NCBI GenBank assembly: GCA_019119335.1
Contig: DWXF01000017.1
Location: 1-64,000 of the forward strand
Origin: Candidatus Flavonifractor merdavium
Lineage (GTDB): Bacteria > Bacillota > Clostridia > Oscillospirales > Oscillospiraceae
Reading direction: 5' to 3'
Length of the DNA: 64,000 nucleotides
Below are positions 1 to 9,100 of this stretch, piece after piece (the stretch's first letter is position 1; every line of letters begins with the position of its first letter). Position numbers and translations under genes: made by a program. Under the pieces are notes generated by a model. The model saw nothing but the letters and a program-made list of their open reading frames with translations, was not told the DNA's origin and made no database searches.

Positions 1-455
1 TTGTTGCAAAAAGATTCAACAGTATCTCCAATATAGCACCCGCAATCCACAAACACCTCATTTTCATCACAAGATAGGATGTCGGTATCAAAATACTGAG
101 GGTGCTTGGAATCATAGGCAGCGTTTAAAAAGCCTGCAATGGGTAAGATGCGATAGGCCAAAAGATTCAGGAACGTTAATTTAGAAGCCTGATCCTCCAG
201 TTTGTGATAGAGCCATTCATATTGCTCCCGATGAGAAAGCACGTCATGAAGTGTAAAATAATAGCAACCGTTTGTCTTTCCTTTGGAATAGCCACCCATT
301 GGATGCTGTTCCAATGCGGCGGGATCAACGCTGAGAATGCGGGCGGCCTCATCGCGTAACTCTTCATAGGAATAGTCACGCAAAAGCTTAAAAATCCCCT
401 CAGGGCTTTTGATATAAGATACGAATACTTGAGCGATTGGTTGGACGTTTGTCAT
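1..455 (-). CDS. FkbM-type methyltransferase, partial (N-terminal part)
   Basis: The frame opens with the ATG at 455 and runs without a stop to the left edge, so about 151 residues are visible. Residues 134-149 read VFVDCGCYIGDTVESF, the SAM-binding motif I that opens the catalytic domain in FkbM-family methyltransferases. The first ~130 residues are a mostly helical leader of the kind these enzymes often carry in glycan loci. A GAGGG ribosome site lies about 10 nt upstream and a good promoter sits at 493-521. Base composition is clearly more AT-rich than the neighbouring genes, which suggests a separate history. The family call rests on one motif; the substrate cannot be told. Confidence 0.6.
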   Translation of the reverse strand, partial: MTNVQPIAQVFVSYIKSPEGIFKLLRDYSYEELRDEAARILSVDPAALEQHPMGGYSKGKTNGCYYFTLHDVLSHREQYEWLYHKLEDQASKLTFLNLLAYRILPIAGFLNAAYDSKHPQYFDTDILSCDENEVFVDCGCYIGDTVESFCN

Positions 456-492
456 ATCTTTATTACCCTCATTTTGTCGGTAGATTATTTTT

Positions 493-521
493 ATTATATA
501 TTAAGGGGTGCTGGTTGACAA
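493..521 (-). promoter_or_regulatory. Promoter of the FkbM-type gene
   Basis: Read on the minus strand: TTGTCA, 17 bases, TATAAT. This is a near-consensus sigma-A promoter about 38 nt upstream of the ATG at 455. Confidence 0.7.
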
Positions 522-569
522 GGTGATTTCCGCTTGATTGGGAAGCGTCCGGACATTGCTGATCTACCA

Positions 570-598
570 TTGAAAAAGAGGGTTGGACATTATATAAT
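570..598 (+). promoter_or_regulatory. Promoter of mutY-tdk
   Basis: TTGAAA (570-575), 17 bases, TATAAT (593-598), placing the transcript start near 605, 40 nt before the mutY start. Confidence 0.75.
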
Positions 599-646
599 GG
601 GGCCAGCACAGGCCTCCGGGCCTGAATCAGGACGGAGGGATACACT

Positions 647-1711
647 TTGCAACCCCTTGCGCAACTGCCGGTGCCGCTGCTCCGGTGGTATCAGGAAAAT
701 GCCAGAGTACTCCCCTGGCGCAGCGACCCCACTCCCTACCATGTGTGGCTCAGCGAGATCATGCTCCAGCAGACGCGGGTGGCGGCGGTACTGGACTACT
801 ACCGCCGGTTTCTGGCCGAACTGCCCACGGTGGAGGAGCTGGCCGGAGCGGAGGAGGACAGGCTCCTCAAGCTGTGGCAGGGGCTGGGCTACTACAACCG
901 GGCCCGCAACCTGCAAAAGGCCGCCCGGCAGATCATGGAGGAGCACGGGGGCGTCTTTCCAGACACCTATGAAAAAATTCGGGCCCTCTGCGGCGTGGGG
1001 GACTACACCGCCGGGGCCATCGCCTCCATTGCCTTCGGCATTCCCGTCCCGGCGGTTGACGGCAACGTGCTGCGGGTGGTGAGCCGGCTCACCGGGGACG
1101 AGCGGGACATCACAAAGCCCCAGACCAAAACCGCCGTGGGGGAGGCCCTGCGGCAGATCATGCCTGTCCGGGCGCCGGGGGACTTCAACCAGGCCATGAT
1201 GGAGCTGGGGGCCACCGTCTGCCTGCCCAACGGGGCGCCGCTGTGCGCCCAGTGCCCCGCCCGGGACTTCTGCGTGGCCCGTTTGAGCGAGCGCACCGGC
1301 GAGCTGCCCGTCAAGGCCGCCAAGAAGGAGCGGCGGGTGGAGGAGCGGACGGTGTTTCTGATTTTCCACCGGCAGAAGGTGGCCCTGCGGCGGCGGGAGA
1401 AAAAGGGCCTGCTGGCGGGGCTGTGGGAGTATCCCAACGAGCTCTCCCCCGCCCCCTGTCCGGTGGAGGCGGAGGGGCTGGAAGACGGCCCGGTGGGTAA
1501 GCATATTTTTACCCACATAGAGTGGCGGATGAAGTCAGTGATCGTATACGCCGGAGGAGAGGAACTGCCCGAGGGCTGGATATGGGCCGGACGGGAGGAG
1601 CTGGAGGGGACCTATGCCGTCCCCAACGCCTTCCGGGCCTTCCAGAGCGCGGTGGAACGGCGGTTAGGAGGAGAGGAAGTATGGCAAAGCTCTATTTTCG
1701 ATATGGGGTGA
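647..1711 (+). CDS. mutY: A/G-specific adenine DNA glycosylase MutY
   Basis: Base-excision repair enzyme that removes adenine mispaired with 8-oxoguanine. 354 residues, normal for the family. Catalytic Glu37 lies in SEIMLQQTRV, the helix-hairpin-helix is at about 111-131, and the catalytic Asp138 is in VDGNVLR. Four cysteines (192, 200, 203, 209) form the 4Fe-4S loop; the first spacer is 7 residues where E. coli has 6. The C-terminal NUDIX-like domain that reads 8-oxoG follows from about residue 230. The start is TTG, chosen because GGAGG at 634-638 sits 8 nt upstream and the motif spacing then matches E. coli numbering. The 3' end overlaps tdk by 31 nt, so the two are probably translated from one mRNA. 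Confidence 0.95.
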   Translation: MQPLAQLPVPLLRWYQENARVLPWRSDPTPYHVWLSEIMLQQTRVAAVLDYYRRFLAELPTVEELAGAEEDRLLKLWQGLGYYNRARNLQKAARQIMEEHGGVFPDTYEKIRALCGVGDYTAGAIASIAFGIPVPAVDGNVLRVVSRLTGDERDITKPQTKTAVGEALRQIMPVRAPGDFNQAMMELGATVCLPNGAPLCAQCPARDFCVARLSERTGELPVKAAKKERRVEERTVFLIFHRQKVALRRREKKGLLAGLWEYPNELSPAPCPVEAEGLEDGPVGKHIFTHIEWRMKSVIVYAGGEELPEGWIWAGREELEGTYAVPNAFRAFQSAVERRLGGEEVWQSSIFDMG

Positions 1712-2250
1712 TGGGCTCCAGCAAGACGGCCAACGCCCTGATGGTGCGCTACAACTACGAGGAGCGGGGACAGGACGCCCTGCTGGTGAAGCCCGCCATC
1801 GACCAGCGGGACGGGGCCCGGTTCGTGGCCTCCCGGGCGGGGCTGAGCCACCCCTGCATCTATTTTTCCGAGCTGATGGAGATGACCCCCAGACAGCTCA
1901 AGCCCTACGCCTGCATCATTGTGGACGAGGCCCAGTTCCTCAGCCGGGAAGAGGTGCGCTACCTCACCGACCTGGTGGACGACTGGAACATCCCCGTGAT
2001 CTGCTATGGCCTGCGGGCTGATTTCAAGGGGGATCTGTTCCCCGGCTCGGCGGAGCTGCTGGCCTCCGCCGACGTGATCGAGGAGGTCAAGACCATTTGC
2101 TGGTGCGGCAAAAAGGCCCTGTGCAACGCCCGGTTCGACGAGAACGGACATGTACTCAAAGAGGGGGAGCAGGTGGTGCTGGGGGCCAACGATAAGTACA
2201 TCGGCCTGTGCCGCAAGCACTGGAAAGAGGGCAACCTAGGGCCCCAGTAA
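1681..2250 (+). CDS. tdk: Thymidine kinase (type II)
   Basis: Phosphorylates thymidine to dTMP in the salvage pathway. 189 residues. The P-loop is at residues 9-16 (GVMGSSKT), the DEAQ motif at 82-85 carries the catalytic Glu83, and a C-terminal zinc site is suggested by C140/C142 and C177/H180. The ATG at 1681 is preceded by AGGAGGAGAGG and starts inside the end of mutY. The frame stays open further upstream, but nothing there looks like kinase. The 3' end overlaps the tail of a small convergent gene by 15 nt. Confidence 0.93.
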   Translation: MAKLYFRYGVMGSSKTANALMVRYNYEERGQDALLVKPAIDQRDGARFVASRAGLSHPCIYFSELMEMTPRQLKPYACIIVDEAQFLSREEVRYLTDLVDDWNIPVICYGLRADFKGDLFPGSAELLASADVIEEVKTICWCGKKALCNARFDENGHVLKEGEQVVLGANDKYIGLCRKHWKEGNLGPQ

Positions 2251-2418
2251 GTCGGGGCCCAGGGACTCTACCGCCAGGAGCAGGCCCAGACGGAAACCCT
2301 GCTCAAAGGCGTACATGCCGTGACCGGCGGCGGGATTGCTTTGCAGCTCCTCCGGCCAGCGGTCCGGCTGCGGCGGGCCGACAAAATAGTGATAGAGCAG
2401 TTCCATGGTGAGAGACAT
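2236..2418 (-). CDS. Small hypothetical protein (60 aa), DUF6809-like C-terminus
   Basis: Starts at the ATG at 2418 behind a good GGAGGTG ribosome site. An upstream in-frame ATG at 2469 would overlap the operator region and has no such site. The protein ends in an EQGFRLGLLLAVESL stretch, which resembles the conserved end of the small clostridial DUF6809 proteins; the rest is too short to classify. It is divergent from the XRE repressor gene and shares its operator region, so the repressor probably controls it. Function unknown. Confidence 0.6.
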   Translation of the reverse strand: MSLTMELLYHYFVGPPQPDRWPEELQSNPAAGHGMYAFEQGFRLGLLLAVESLGPDLLGP

Positions 2419-2430
2419 GAGAACACCTCC

Positions 2431-2456
2431 ATAATACGCAGTTAACTGTGTATTAT
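2431..2456. promoter_or_regulatory. Palindromic operator O1 of the XRE repressor
   Basis: A 26-bp inverted repeat centred on CAGTTAACTG with 12 of 13 positions paired. It lies between the two divergent starts, overlaps the likely promoters, and is followed by a second similar site. The size and symmetry fit a dimeric XRE/Cro-like repressor. Confidence 0.6.
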
Positions 2457-2463
2457 CATGGTA

Positions 2464-2483
2464 ACACACAGTTCATTGCGTGT
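2464..2483. promoter_or_regulatory. Second, weaker operator O2
   Basis: An imperfect inverted repeat built from the same half-sites (ACACACAGTT / CATTGCGTGT; 7 of 10 positions pair), about 29 bp downstream of O1 centre to centre. It covers the leader of the repressor gene and suggests autoregulation. Confidence 0.45.
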
Positions 2484-2496
2484 CGAGGGGGAAACT

Positions 2497-2709
2497 ATGT
2501 TTGCTGACAGAATTCGGATCTTGCGCAGCGAGCGCAATTTGACCCAGGCCGAAGTGGCGCGGGAAGTGGAACTCTCCCCCCGGGGATATCAGGACCTGGA
2601 ACTGGGCAGAAAGCCAAAATATGATACGCTGCTGCGGCTCGCCGACTTCTTCGACGTGTCCGTGGACTGGCTTATGGGCCGTACCCAGCGAAGGGAAGTC
2701 TGGAAATAG
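2497..2709 (+). CDS. XRE-family helix-turn-helix repressor (70 aa)
   Basis: Short DNA-binding protein consisting of a single HTH_3 domain: the recognition helix-turn-helix spans about residues 15-38 (TQAEVAREVELSPRGYQDLE), followed by the usual LRLADFFDVSVDWLMGRT tail. The start is the ATG at 2497 behind GAGGGGG. It has no second domain, so it probably acts as a simple dimeric repressor. It is divergent from the 60-aa gene, with two operator-like palindromes between them, so self-repression and control of the small gene are likely. Confidence 0.88.
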   Translation: MFADRIRILRSERNLTQAEVAREVELSPRGYQDLELGRKPKYDTLLRLADFFDVSVDWLMGRTQRREVWK

Positions 2710-2953
2710 GCTTGCCTGCTTCAGAGGCAGCGTGCCTCCGGCGGCACCGCTTTCTTTCCAAAGAAAGCGGTGGGAAAGAAAGGGTCGGGGCGGGGGATTT
2801 CGATTTCCCCCGCCCCAACACCCCACCCCTTGAAACGACCAATCAGGGGGGCCTGCGGGCCCCCCTATTGGATGTACCCCCCGGAGGGGCACTTGCGCCG
2901 CCTGACCCGCCGGAGGCACCGCCTCTTTTGAAAACAGGAAAGGAGCAATCAAT
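2710..2953. repeat. Non-coding GC-rich inverted-repeat element
   Basis: About 240 bp without a credible gene. It holds several short palindromes: a CTTTCTTTCCAAAGAAAG core (2750-2767), complementary G-rich and C-rich tracts around 2785-2830 flanking a short loop, and GGGGGGCC/GGCCCCCC near 2847-2866. Stacked arms of this sort are typical of REP- or MITE-like intergenic elements in related genomes, but only one copy is in this window, so the repeat status is an inference. Confidence 0.4.
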
Positions 2954-3826
2954 ATGATCTGCAATCTCTGCCCCAGACAGTGCGGGGCGGTCCGCACCGA
3001 AACCGAGGGGCGGGGCCTGTGCCGGATGCCGGAGGCTCCGGTGGTGGCCAGAGCCGCCCTCCACAAATGGGAAGAGCCGCCTGTCTCTGGGACAAACGGC
3101 TCCGGTACAGTCTTTTTTTCCGGCTGCTCCCTGGGGTGCGTGTTCTGCCAGAACGAGCAGATCAGCCACCGGGATTTTGGCAAGCCCATCACGGTCTCCC
3201 GTCTGCGGGAGATCTTTTTTGATCTCATCGGCCAGGGCGCCCACAACATCAACCTGGTCAACCCCACCCACTACGCCCATGTGGTGCTCCAGGCCCTGCG
3301 GGAGCCCCTGCCGGTGCCGGTGGTGTGGAACTCCGGCGGGTACGACCGGGTGGAGACCCTGCGGGCCCTGGAGGGAAAGGTGCAGATCTACCTGCCGGAC
3401 TGCAAGTACCACACCCCGGAATACGCCGGGCGGTACTCCGGCGCGGCCGACTATCCGGAGACAGCCCGGGCCGCCATTGTGGAAATGGTGCGGCAGACCG
3501 GGCCGTATTGTTATGAAAATGGGCTTTTAAAACGGGGAGTTATCATCCGCCACCTGCTGCTGCCGGGAAAGCTGGCGGAGGCCAAGCGGGTGATGGACTG
3601 GGTGAGGGAACAGTTTGAGCCTGGGACGGTGCTCTTCTCCCTGATGAGCCAGTACATCCCCTGGGGGCAGGCGGCGGAGGTTCCCGAGCTCAACCGGCGG
3701 GTGCGCCCCTCCGAGGCCAGGGCGGCGGAGCAGTACATGGCCGACCTGGGGCTGGAGGGCTTCGCCCAGGGGGTGGAGGCCGCCCGGTCGGAGTACATTC
3801 CCCCCTTCGATCTGACAGGGGTATGA
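2954..3826 (+). CDS. Radical SAM protein, PflX/COG1313 type
   Basis: 290-residue radical SAM enzyme. The 4Fe-4S/SAM motif is C58-x3-C62-x2-C65 (GCSLGCVFCQN). An N-terminal cluster C3-x2-C6-x3-C10 with C23 may bind a second metal centre. The layout matches the pyruvate-formate-lyase-activase-like PflX/COG1313 group, whose substrate is not established. The ATG at 2954 follows GGAAAGGAG. It stands alone between the repeat element and a convergent pseudouridine synthase, so context gives no further clue. Confidence 0.8.
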   Translation: MICNLCPRQCGAVRTETEGRGLCRMPEAPVVARAALHKWEEPPVSGTNGSGTVFFSGCSLGCVFCQNEQISHRDFGKPITVSRLREIFFDLIGQGAHNINLVNPTHYAHVVLQALREPLPVPVVWNSGGYDRVETLRALEGKVQIYLPDCKYHTPEYAGRYSGAADYPETARAAIVEMVRQTGPYCYENGLLKRGVIIRHLLLPGKLAEAKRVMDWVREQFEPGTVLFSLMSQYIPWGQAAEVPELNRRVRPSEARAAEQYMADLGLEGFAQGVEAARSEYIPPFDLTGV

Positions 3827-3829
3827 CCT

Positions 3830-4735
3830 TTACCGGCTCAGCAGGGCCGCCATATCCGGCGGCAGGGGGAGCTGGAAGTGCAGCCCCTCCCCGGTGACCG
3901 GGTGGGCCAGAAAGAGCTGGGCGGAGTGGAGGGCGGGCCGGGTGATCAGGCTTTGATCCTCCGTGCCGTAGAGAAAGTCCCCGGTGAGGGGACAGCCCAG
4001 GTGAGCCATATGAACCCGGATCTGGTGGGTGCGGCCGCTGTCCAGCTCCAGCTCCACCAGGCTGCGGCCCCGGGCGGTCTCCAGCACTTGATACCGGGTA
4101 CGGGCCCACTGGCCCGCTGGGTCCACCCGCCGGGCAATAAGGGAGTCGGGGACCCGGCCAATGGGGGCGTCCACCACCCTTTGGGGCGGCTCCGGCGTGC
4201 CGTCGCACACCGCCAGATAGATCCGGCGGAAGGCGGGGGTGTGAAGCTGGAGCTTCAGCCGCTCCTGGGCATGGGGGTGCTTGGCTACCACCATCAGCCC
4301 GGAGGTCCCCTTATCCAGCCGGTGGACCAGGTGAATGTCCCCGGACATGCCGGACATTTTGTAATAATAGGCGATGTAATTACAGAGAGTATCGGAATAA
4401 TGGCCGGGGCCGGGGTGGACCGGCAGGCCGGGCGCCTTGTTGACCACCAGCAGGTCCCCGTCCTCATACACCACGTCCAGCGGGCCGGGCGTAGGCACCA
4501 TGTCCCCCGTGGGGTGGGGGTCGGACACCAGCACCGACAGCTCCTGCCCCTCCGCCACCCGCTGGCCGGTGATGGCCCGCACCCCGTCCAGCAGGATGCC
4601 GTCCTCCAGCCACTTGACCCGGCGGATCACCGTGCCCGACAGGTGAAGATCCCGCCGGAGAAGGGTGTCGATCTTTTCCCCGGCCTGGGCCTGCGTCACC
4701 CAAAGCGACAGCCGCCGGGGCTCTTGTATGGCCAT
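3830..4735 (-). CDS. RluA/RluD-family RNA pseudouridine synthase
   Basis: Isomerises uridine to pseudouridine in rRNA or tRNA. 301 residues with an N-terminal S4-like RNA-binding domain (about 15-75) and the catalytic domain carrying HRLDKGTSG with Asp141; the later RTHQIRVH motif is also present. The start at 4735 is preferred to the upstream ATG at 4789: it has a GAAGGGG ribosome site, and the promoter at 4761-4789 would start transcription downstream of 4789. Which uridine it modifies cannot be told from sequence. Confidence 0.9.
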   Translation of the reverse strand: MAIQEPRRLSLWVTQAQAGEKIDTLLRRDLHLSGTVIRRVKWLEDGILLDGVRAITGQRVAEGQELSVLVSDPHPTGDMVPTPGPLDVVYEDGDLLVVNKAPGLPVHPGPGHYSDTLCNYIAYYYKMSGMSGDIHLVHRLDKGTSGLMVVAKHPHAQERLKLQLHTPAFRRIYLAVCDGTPEPPQRVVDAPIGRVPDSLIARRVDPAGQWARTRYQVLETARGRSLVELELDSGRTHQIRVHMAHLGCPLTGDFLYGTEDQSLITRPALHSAQLFLAHPVTGEGLHFQLPLPPDMAALLSR

Positions 4736-4760
4736 AGCTACCCCTTCTTTCCTTTTTTCC

Positions 4761-4789
4761 AGTATAGCATGGCCCGGAACGCTTTTCAA
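4761..4789 (-). promoter_or_regulatory. Promoter of the pseudouridine synthase
   Basis: On the minus strand: TTGAAA, 17 bases, TATACT. The -35 box coincides with the -35 box of the divergent hemW promoter, so the two promoters are back to back and probably compete. It also rules out the upstream ATG at 4789. Confidence 0.7.
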
Positions 4790-4811
4790 ACGGCGGTTTT
4801 TGTAGTATAAT
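4783..4811 (+). promoter_or_regulatory. Promoter of hemW
   Basis: TTTTCA (4783-4788), 17 bases, TATAAT (4806-4811). The -35 overlaps that of the divergent pseudouridine synthase promoter. Confidence 0.65.
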
Positions 4812-4865
4812 ATCCCTTACACATGGGGGTATTAGACCCCGTCCCTTCAAAAGCGAGGTGCTCCA

Positions 4866-6071
4866 ATGGCGGAAAAACTGGGTATTTACGTCCACATCCC
4901 CTTTTGCCGCAGCAAGTGCGATTACTGCGACTTCTACTCCCTGGCGGGACAGGAGAGCCGGATGGACGACTACCAAAAGGCCCTGATTGCCCATATCAAG
5001 GAGACCGGGCCGCTGGCCAGGGGCTGCCAGGTGGATACGGTGTATTTCGGGGGAGGCACCCCCAGCTATTTCGGAGAAAAACGGCTCCGGGAGCTGCTGC
5101 GCACCATCGCCAAGCGGTTCGACCTGTCCAAGGACGCGGAGGTCACCGTGGAGTGCAACCCGGACAGCGTGGATCTGAAAATGCTCCAGAATTTGCGGCG
5201 GGCGGGCGTCAACCGGATTTCCCTGGGCGTACAGTCTGCCAACCCCTGCGAGCTGAGCAGCCTCCACCGGCCCCACGACTTTGAGCAGGTGAAGGCGGCG
5301 GTGCAGGCCGCCCGGAAGGCCAAGTTCAAAAACCTGAGCCTGGACCTGATCTACGGCCTGCCCGGCCAGGATCTGGCCGGCTGGAAGGATACCGTGGAGC
5401 AGGTTCTGGCCCTGGAGCCGGAGCATCTGAGCTGCTATGGCCTGAAGGTGGAGTCGGGCACCCCCCTGGACTACCGGGTGAGCCGGGGGGAGAAACTGCC
5501 CGACGACGACGCCCAGGCCGACATGTACCTGTGGATGGTGGAGCGGCTGGGAGAGGCCGGATACCGGCAATATGAGATCTCCAATTTCGCCCGGGCCGGG
5601 TTCCAGTCCAGGCACAACCTGAAATACTGGATGGGTCGGCCCTACGTGGGCTTCGGCCCAGGCGCCCACTCCGATTTCGGCGGGCGGCGGTACTCCTTTG
5701 TCCGGGATCTGGAAAAATATATCTCCGGCGTGCTGGGCGGCGGCGTGGTCATTGACGAGTCCGAGCTCATCCCCCAGCGGGAGCGGGGCAGCGAATACCT
5801 GATGCTCCGGCTGCGCACCACCCGGGGCATTGAGGAGTGGGAGTACCGGCGGGAGTTCTTTATGAATTTCGATCCCCTGGAGCAGAAGCTGGAGGAGTAC
5901 GAGCGCCAGGGCTGGGCCGAGCGCCACGACCGGCGGTGGAATCTGACCCCCAGAGGCTTTCTGGTATCCAACCAGCTCATCGGCGAGCTGCTGAGTATCC
6001 AGGAGGAGGCCACCCTGGAAAAGACCCTGCGCCTCAAGCAGGGCAGGCCGGAGCAAAATGGGGAAAATTGA
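4866..6071 (+). CDS. hemW: HemW-type heme chaperone / HemN-like radical SAM protein
   Basis: 401 residues. The radical SAM motif is C14-x3-C18-x2-C21 (PFCRSKCDYCDF), followed by YFGGGTPS. The length and the CDF continuation fit HemW, the heme-inserting relative of HemN, rather than the longer true coproporphyrinogen dehydrogenase. The C-terminal HemN domain is present. Start ATG at 4866 with a modest GAGGTG site. No heme-biosynthesis genes are nearby. A strong terminator follows at 6118. Confidence 0.88.
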   Translation: MAEKLGIYVHIPFCRSKCDYCDFYSLAGQESRMDDYQKALIAHIKETGPLARGCQVDTVYFGGGTPSYFGEKRLRELLRTIAKRFDLSKDAEVTVECNPDSVDLKMLQNLRRAGVNRISLGVQSANPCELSSLHRPHDFEQVKAAVQAARKAKFKNLSLDLIYGLPGQDLAGWKDTVEQVLALEPEHLSCYGLKVESGTPLDYRVSRGEKLPDDDAQADMYLWMVERLGEAGYRQYEISNFARAGFQSRHNLKYWMGRPYVGFGPGAHSDFGGRRYSFVRDLEKYISGVLGGGVVIDESELIPQRERGSEYLMLRLRTTRGIEEWEYRREFFMNFDPLEQKLEEYERQGWAERHDRRWNLTPRGFLVSNQLIGELLSIQEEATLEKTLRLKQGRPEQNGEN

Positions 6072-6117
6072 CCCCTTTTGTGCGAAATTCCGTATTTCTG
6101 ACGATTGTGTAAAGCTG

Positions 6118-6148
6118 GCCCCCGCTTGTTTACAAGCGGGGGCTTTTG
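6118..6148 (+). terminator. Intrinsic terminator after hemW
   Basis: A 12-bp stem (GCCCCCGCTTGT / ACAAGCGGGGGC) with a short TT loop, followed by a T-rich stretch. Confidence 0.85.
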
Positions 6149-6199
6149 TGTTAACATAATGCCCATAGCGACTTTGGATCACGGCATAGGAGGAACATC

Positions 6200-9100
6200 A
6201 TGATCAAAACGATTCGGCGTGGCGTGGCGCTGGGGCTGGCTCTGGCAGTCACGGTGACGGCGGCTTCCGCCTCCAACGCCCTGGGCTGGGACCTACATAA
6301 GAGCAGCGTGCCCATCTCCCAGGGTACCGCTCTGGGAACAAACATCTTCTGGAGCGACACCTATTCCGACCTGCGTACGGAGTATTTCGTCAGCTACACC
6401 CCCAACACCAATGTGGTGCCCACGGTGGCCTACGGCGACAAGGTACTCTCCAAGGCCACCCTGTCCGGCATGGCCAAGTCCCTGGAGAGCCAGGGAAAGC
6501 GGGTGGTGTCCGGCCTCAACGGCGACTGGTACGTGATGGCCACCGGCGCCACCACCGGCCTGGTGGTGACCACCGGAGGGGTGCGGGCCACCTCGTACTA
6601 TAAGGACTCCTGGGCCATCGGCTTCAACGCCGACGGCACCGCCTTCATCGGTCAGCCCGGGCTGACCACCACGGTGTCCTTCGGGGGACAGAGCTACCCC
6701 CTCACCGGCTCCATCAACAAGATCCGGCAGACCTATAAAAACGGGGTGGGTGGGCTTACCCTCCTGACCTCCGACTTCTCCGCCACCACCCAGAACACCA
6801 AGCCGGGGGTGGACGTGGTACTCACTCCCGTGAATGACGGCACCGGGACCAGCCCCCTGCAGCCCGCCATCGGCCAGACGGTGCGCTACACCGTGGACCA
6901 GGTGCTGGAGTCCACCGGCGCCATCGCCATCCCCGAGGGAAAGGCGGTGCTCACCCTGAACGGGGAGGACGACGCCAATCTGCTGGCCGCCCTGCGGACC
7001 CTCCAGCCCGGCAGCGAGGTCACCCTCTCCATCACCGCCGCCGACGCCCGGTGGAACACCGTCACCGAGGCCCTGGGCGGCGTGAGTAAAATTGTCACCA
7101 ACGGCCAGGTGGCCTCCGGACTGGACGCCTCCCGCACCGCCTGCTCCGCCGTGGGCATCAAGGCCGACGGAACCGTGGTCTTTTACGCCATGGACGGCAA
7201 ACAGTCCGGCCACAGCGTGGGTGCCACCATCACCCAGGTGGCCCAGCGGCTGGTGGAGCTGGGCTGCGTGGACGCCCTCAGTATGGATGGCGGCGGCTCC
7301 ACCACCATCGGGGTCACCTACCCGGATCAGAACGGCATGCAGGTGGTGAACAAGCCCTCCGACGGGGCCCAGCGGTCCAACAGCACCGCCATCTTCCTCA
7401 CCACCACCCTCCAGCCTACCGGTCAGCTGGCCGGATATTACATCACCCCCAGCGACAAGATGCTGTTGGCGGGAGCGCAGGTTCAGCTGTCCGCCGCCGG
7501 GCTGGACAGCTCCTATTACCTCACCCAGGGCAATCCGGTGGGCTGGTCGGTGACCAGTGGCGGCGGCGCCGTCAGCGAGACCGGGCTGTACACCGCCGGA
7601 ACGGAGAGCGGCTTCTCCCAGGTCACCGCCAGCGACGGCCTGTATACCGGCACCGCCTACCTCACCACCGTAAAGACCCCCGATTCCATCAGCCTCTCCA
7701 ATGAGTCCACCGGCGCGGCGGTGACCAGCCTCAATCTGGACCCCGGCCAGCAGGTGGACCTGAAGGCCTCCGCCGTCTACCGCAAGCTGGCCCTCACCGC
7801 CCAGGACACCTGCTTTACCTGGTCGGTCAGCGGCGGCGTGGGTACGGTGGATCAGAACGGCCTGTTCACCGCCGGGGAGAAGAGCGGCACCGGCACCCTC
7901 ACCGTCTCGGCCGGAGGAAAAACCACCACCATCCAGGTGAGCGTGGCGGGACATGTCAAGACCCTGGAGAACTGTGAGGGAGCTTTGAGCGCCTTTATCT
8001 CCACGCCCTCCCTTACCGCCGCGCCGGAGACCGGGCTGGACTACGTCCACAACGGCAAGCAGAGTGTGAAGCTGACCTATCAGGCCGGGGCGACCGGCGT
8101 GGCCAGCCTGAGCACCAACCTGAGCATCCCCGCCGGGGAGAGCTGGCTGGGTATGTGGGTCTACGGCGACGGCTCGGGCAATACGTTGATGGCCACCGCC
8201 AACGGACAGGGCGGCCAGCAGTTCCTCCTCACCGCCCTGGACTTTACCGGCTGGCGGTACGTAATGACGGAGCTGCCCCAGGGCACCGCCTCCATCACCG
8301 AGCTGTCGGTGGTCTACGGCGGCGGCCAGGGCAAGCAGAGCGGCGCCATCTGGCTGGATCAGCTGGTGACCGCCAATGAACGGCTTACCGACACCACCGC
8401 CCCCACTGTCACCGTCAAGGCCAGCGGCACCCAGCTTACCGCCACCGTCACTGACAACATGGACAAGACCATTCCCCAGGGGAACCTGACCCTGACCTAT
8501 GACGGCGCGCCCCTGCAGTTTACCTGGAATGAGAGCGCCGGAACCCTGTCCGCCACCCTGCCCGCCGCCGACAACGGCTACCACCGGGTTACCCTGGTGG
8601 CCGGGGATGCCAGCGGCAATCTGGCCCGGGCCTCGGCGGACATCTCCCCCGCCACCCAGCGTATCTCCCCCTTCGGGGATATGGCGGGACACTGGGCCGA
8701 GCCCTACGCCACCTTCCTCTACGACCAGGGGATCTCTCAAGGCACCGGCGGCGACGTGCCCCAGTACCAGCCCAACCGGAATATCACCCGGGCGGAATTC
8801 TTCGCCATGGTGGCCCACTGGATGGATCTGGACCCCGCCCTGTACAGCGGGGTGGAGCTCCCCTTCGCCGACAAGGACAAGATCCCGGACTGGGCCATCA
8901 ATGAGGTGAAGGCTATGTACAGCCTGGGTCTCCTCCAGGGGACGGAGACCGCCGGCGGCGTGATGTGCAACCCCACCGCCACCATTACCCGGGCCGAGGC
9001 CATCACTCTGCTGGGCCGCATTCAGGCCAAGGGCTATACCCAGGCTGACCTGAGCGCCTTCACCGACGCCGCGCAGGTGCCGGCCTGGGCCGCGGAGTAC

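Noticed and set aside
6293..8818. An 841-codon open frame antisense to the NAGPA/SLH gene
   Set aside because: Shadow of a GC-rich gene; the plus strand has signal peptide, enzyme and SLH motifs.
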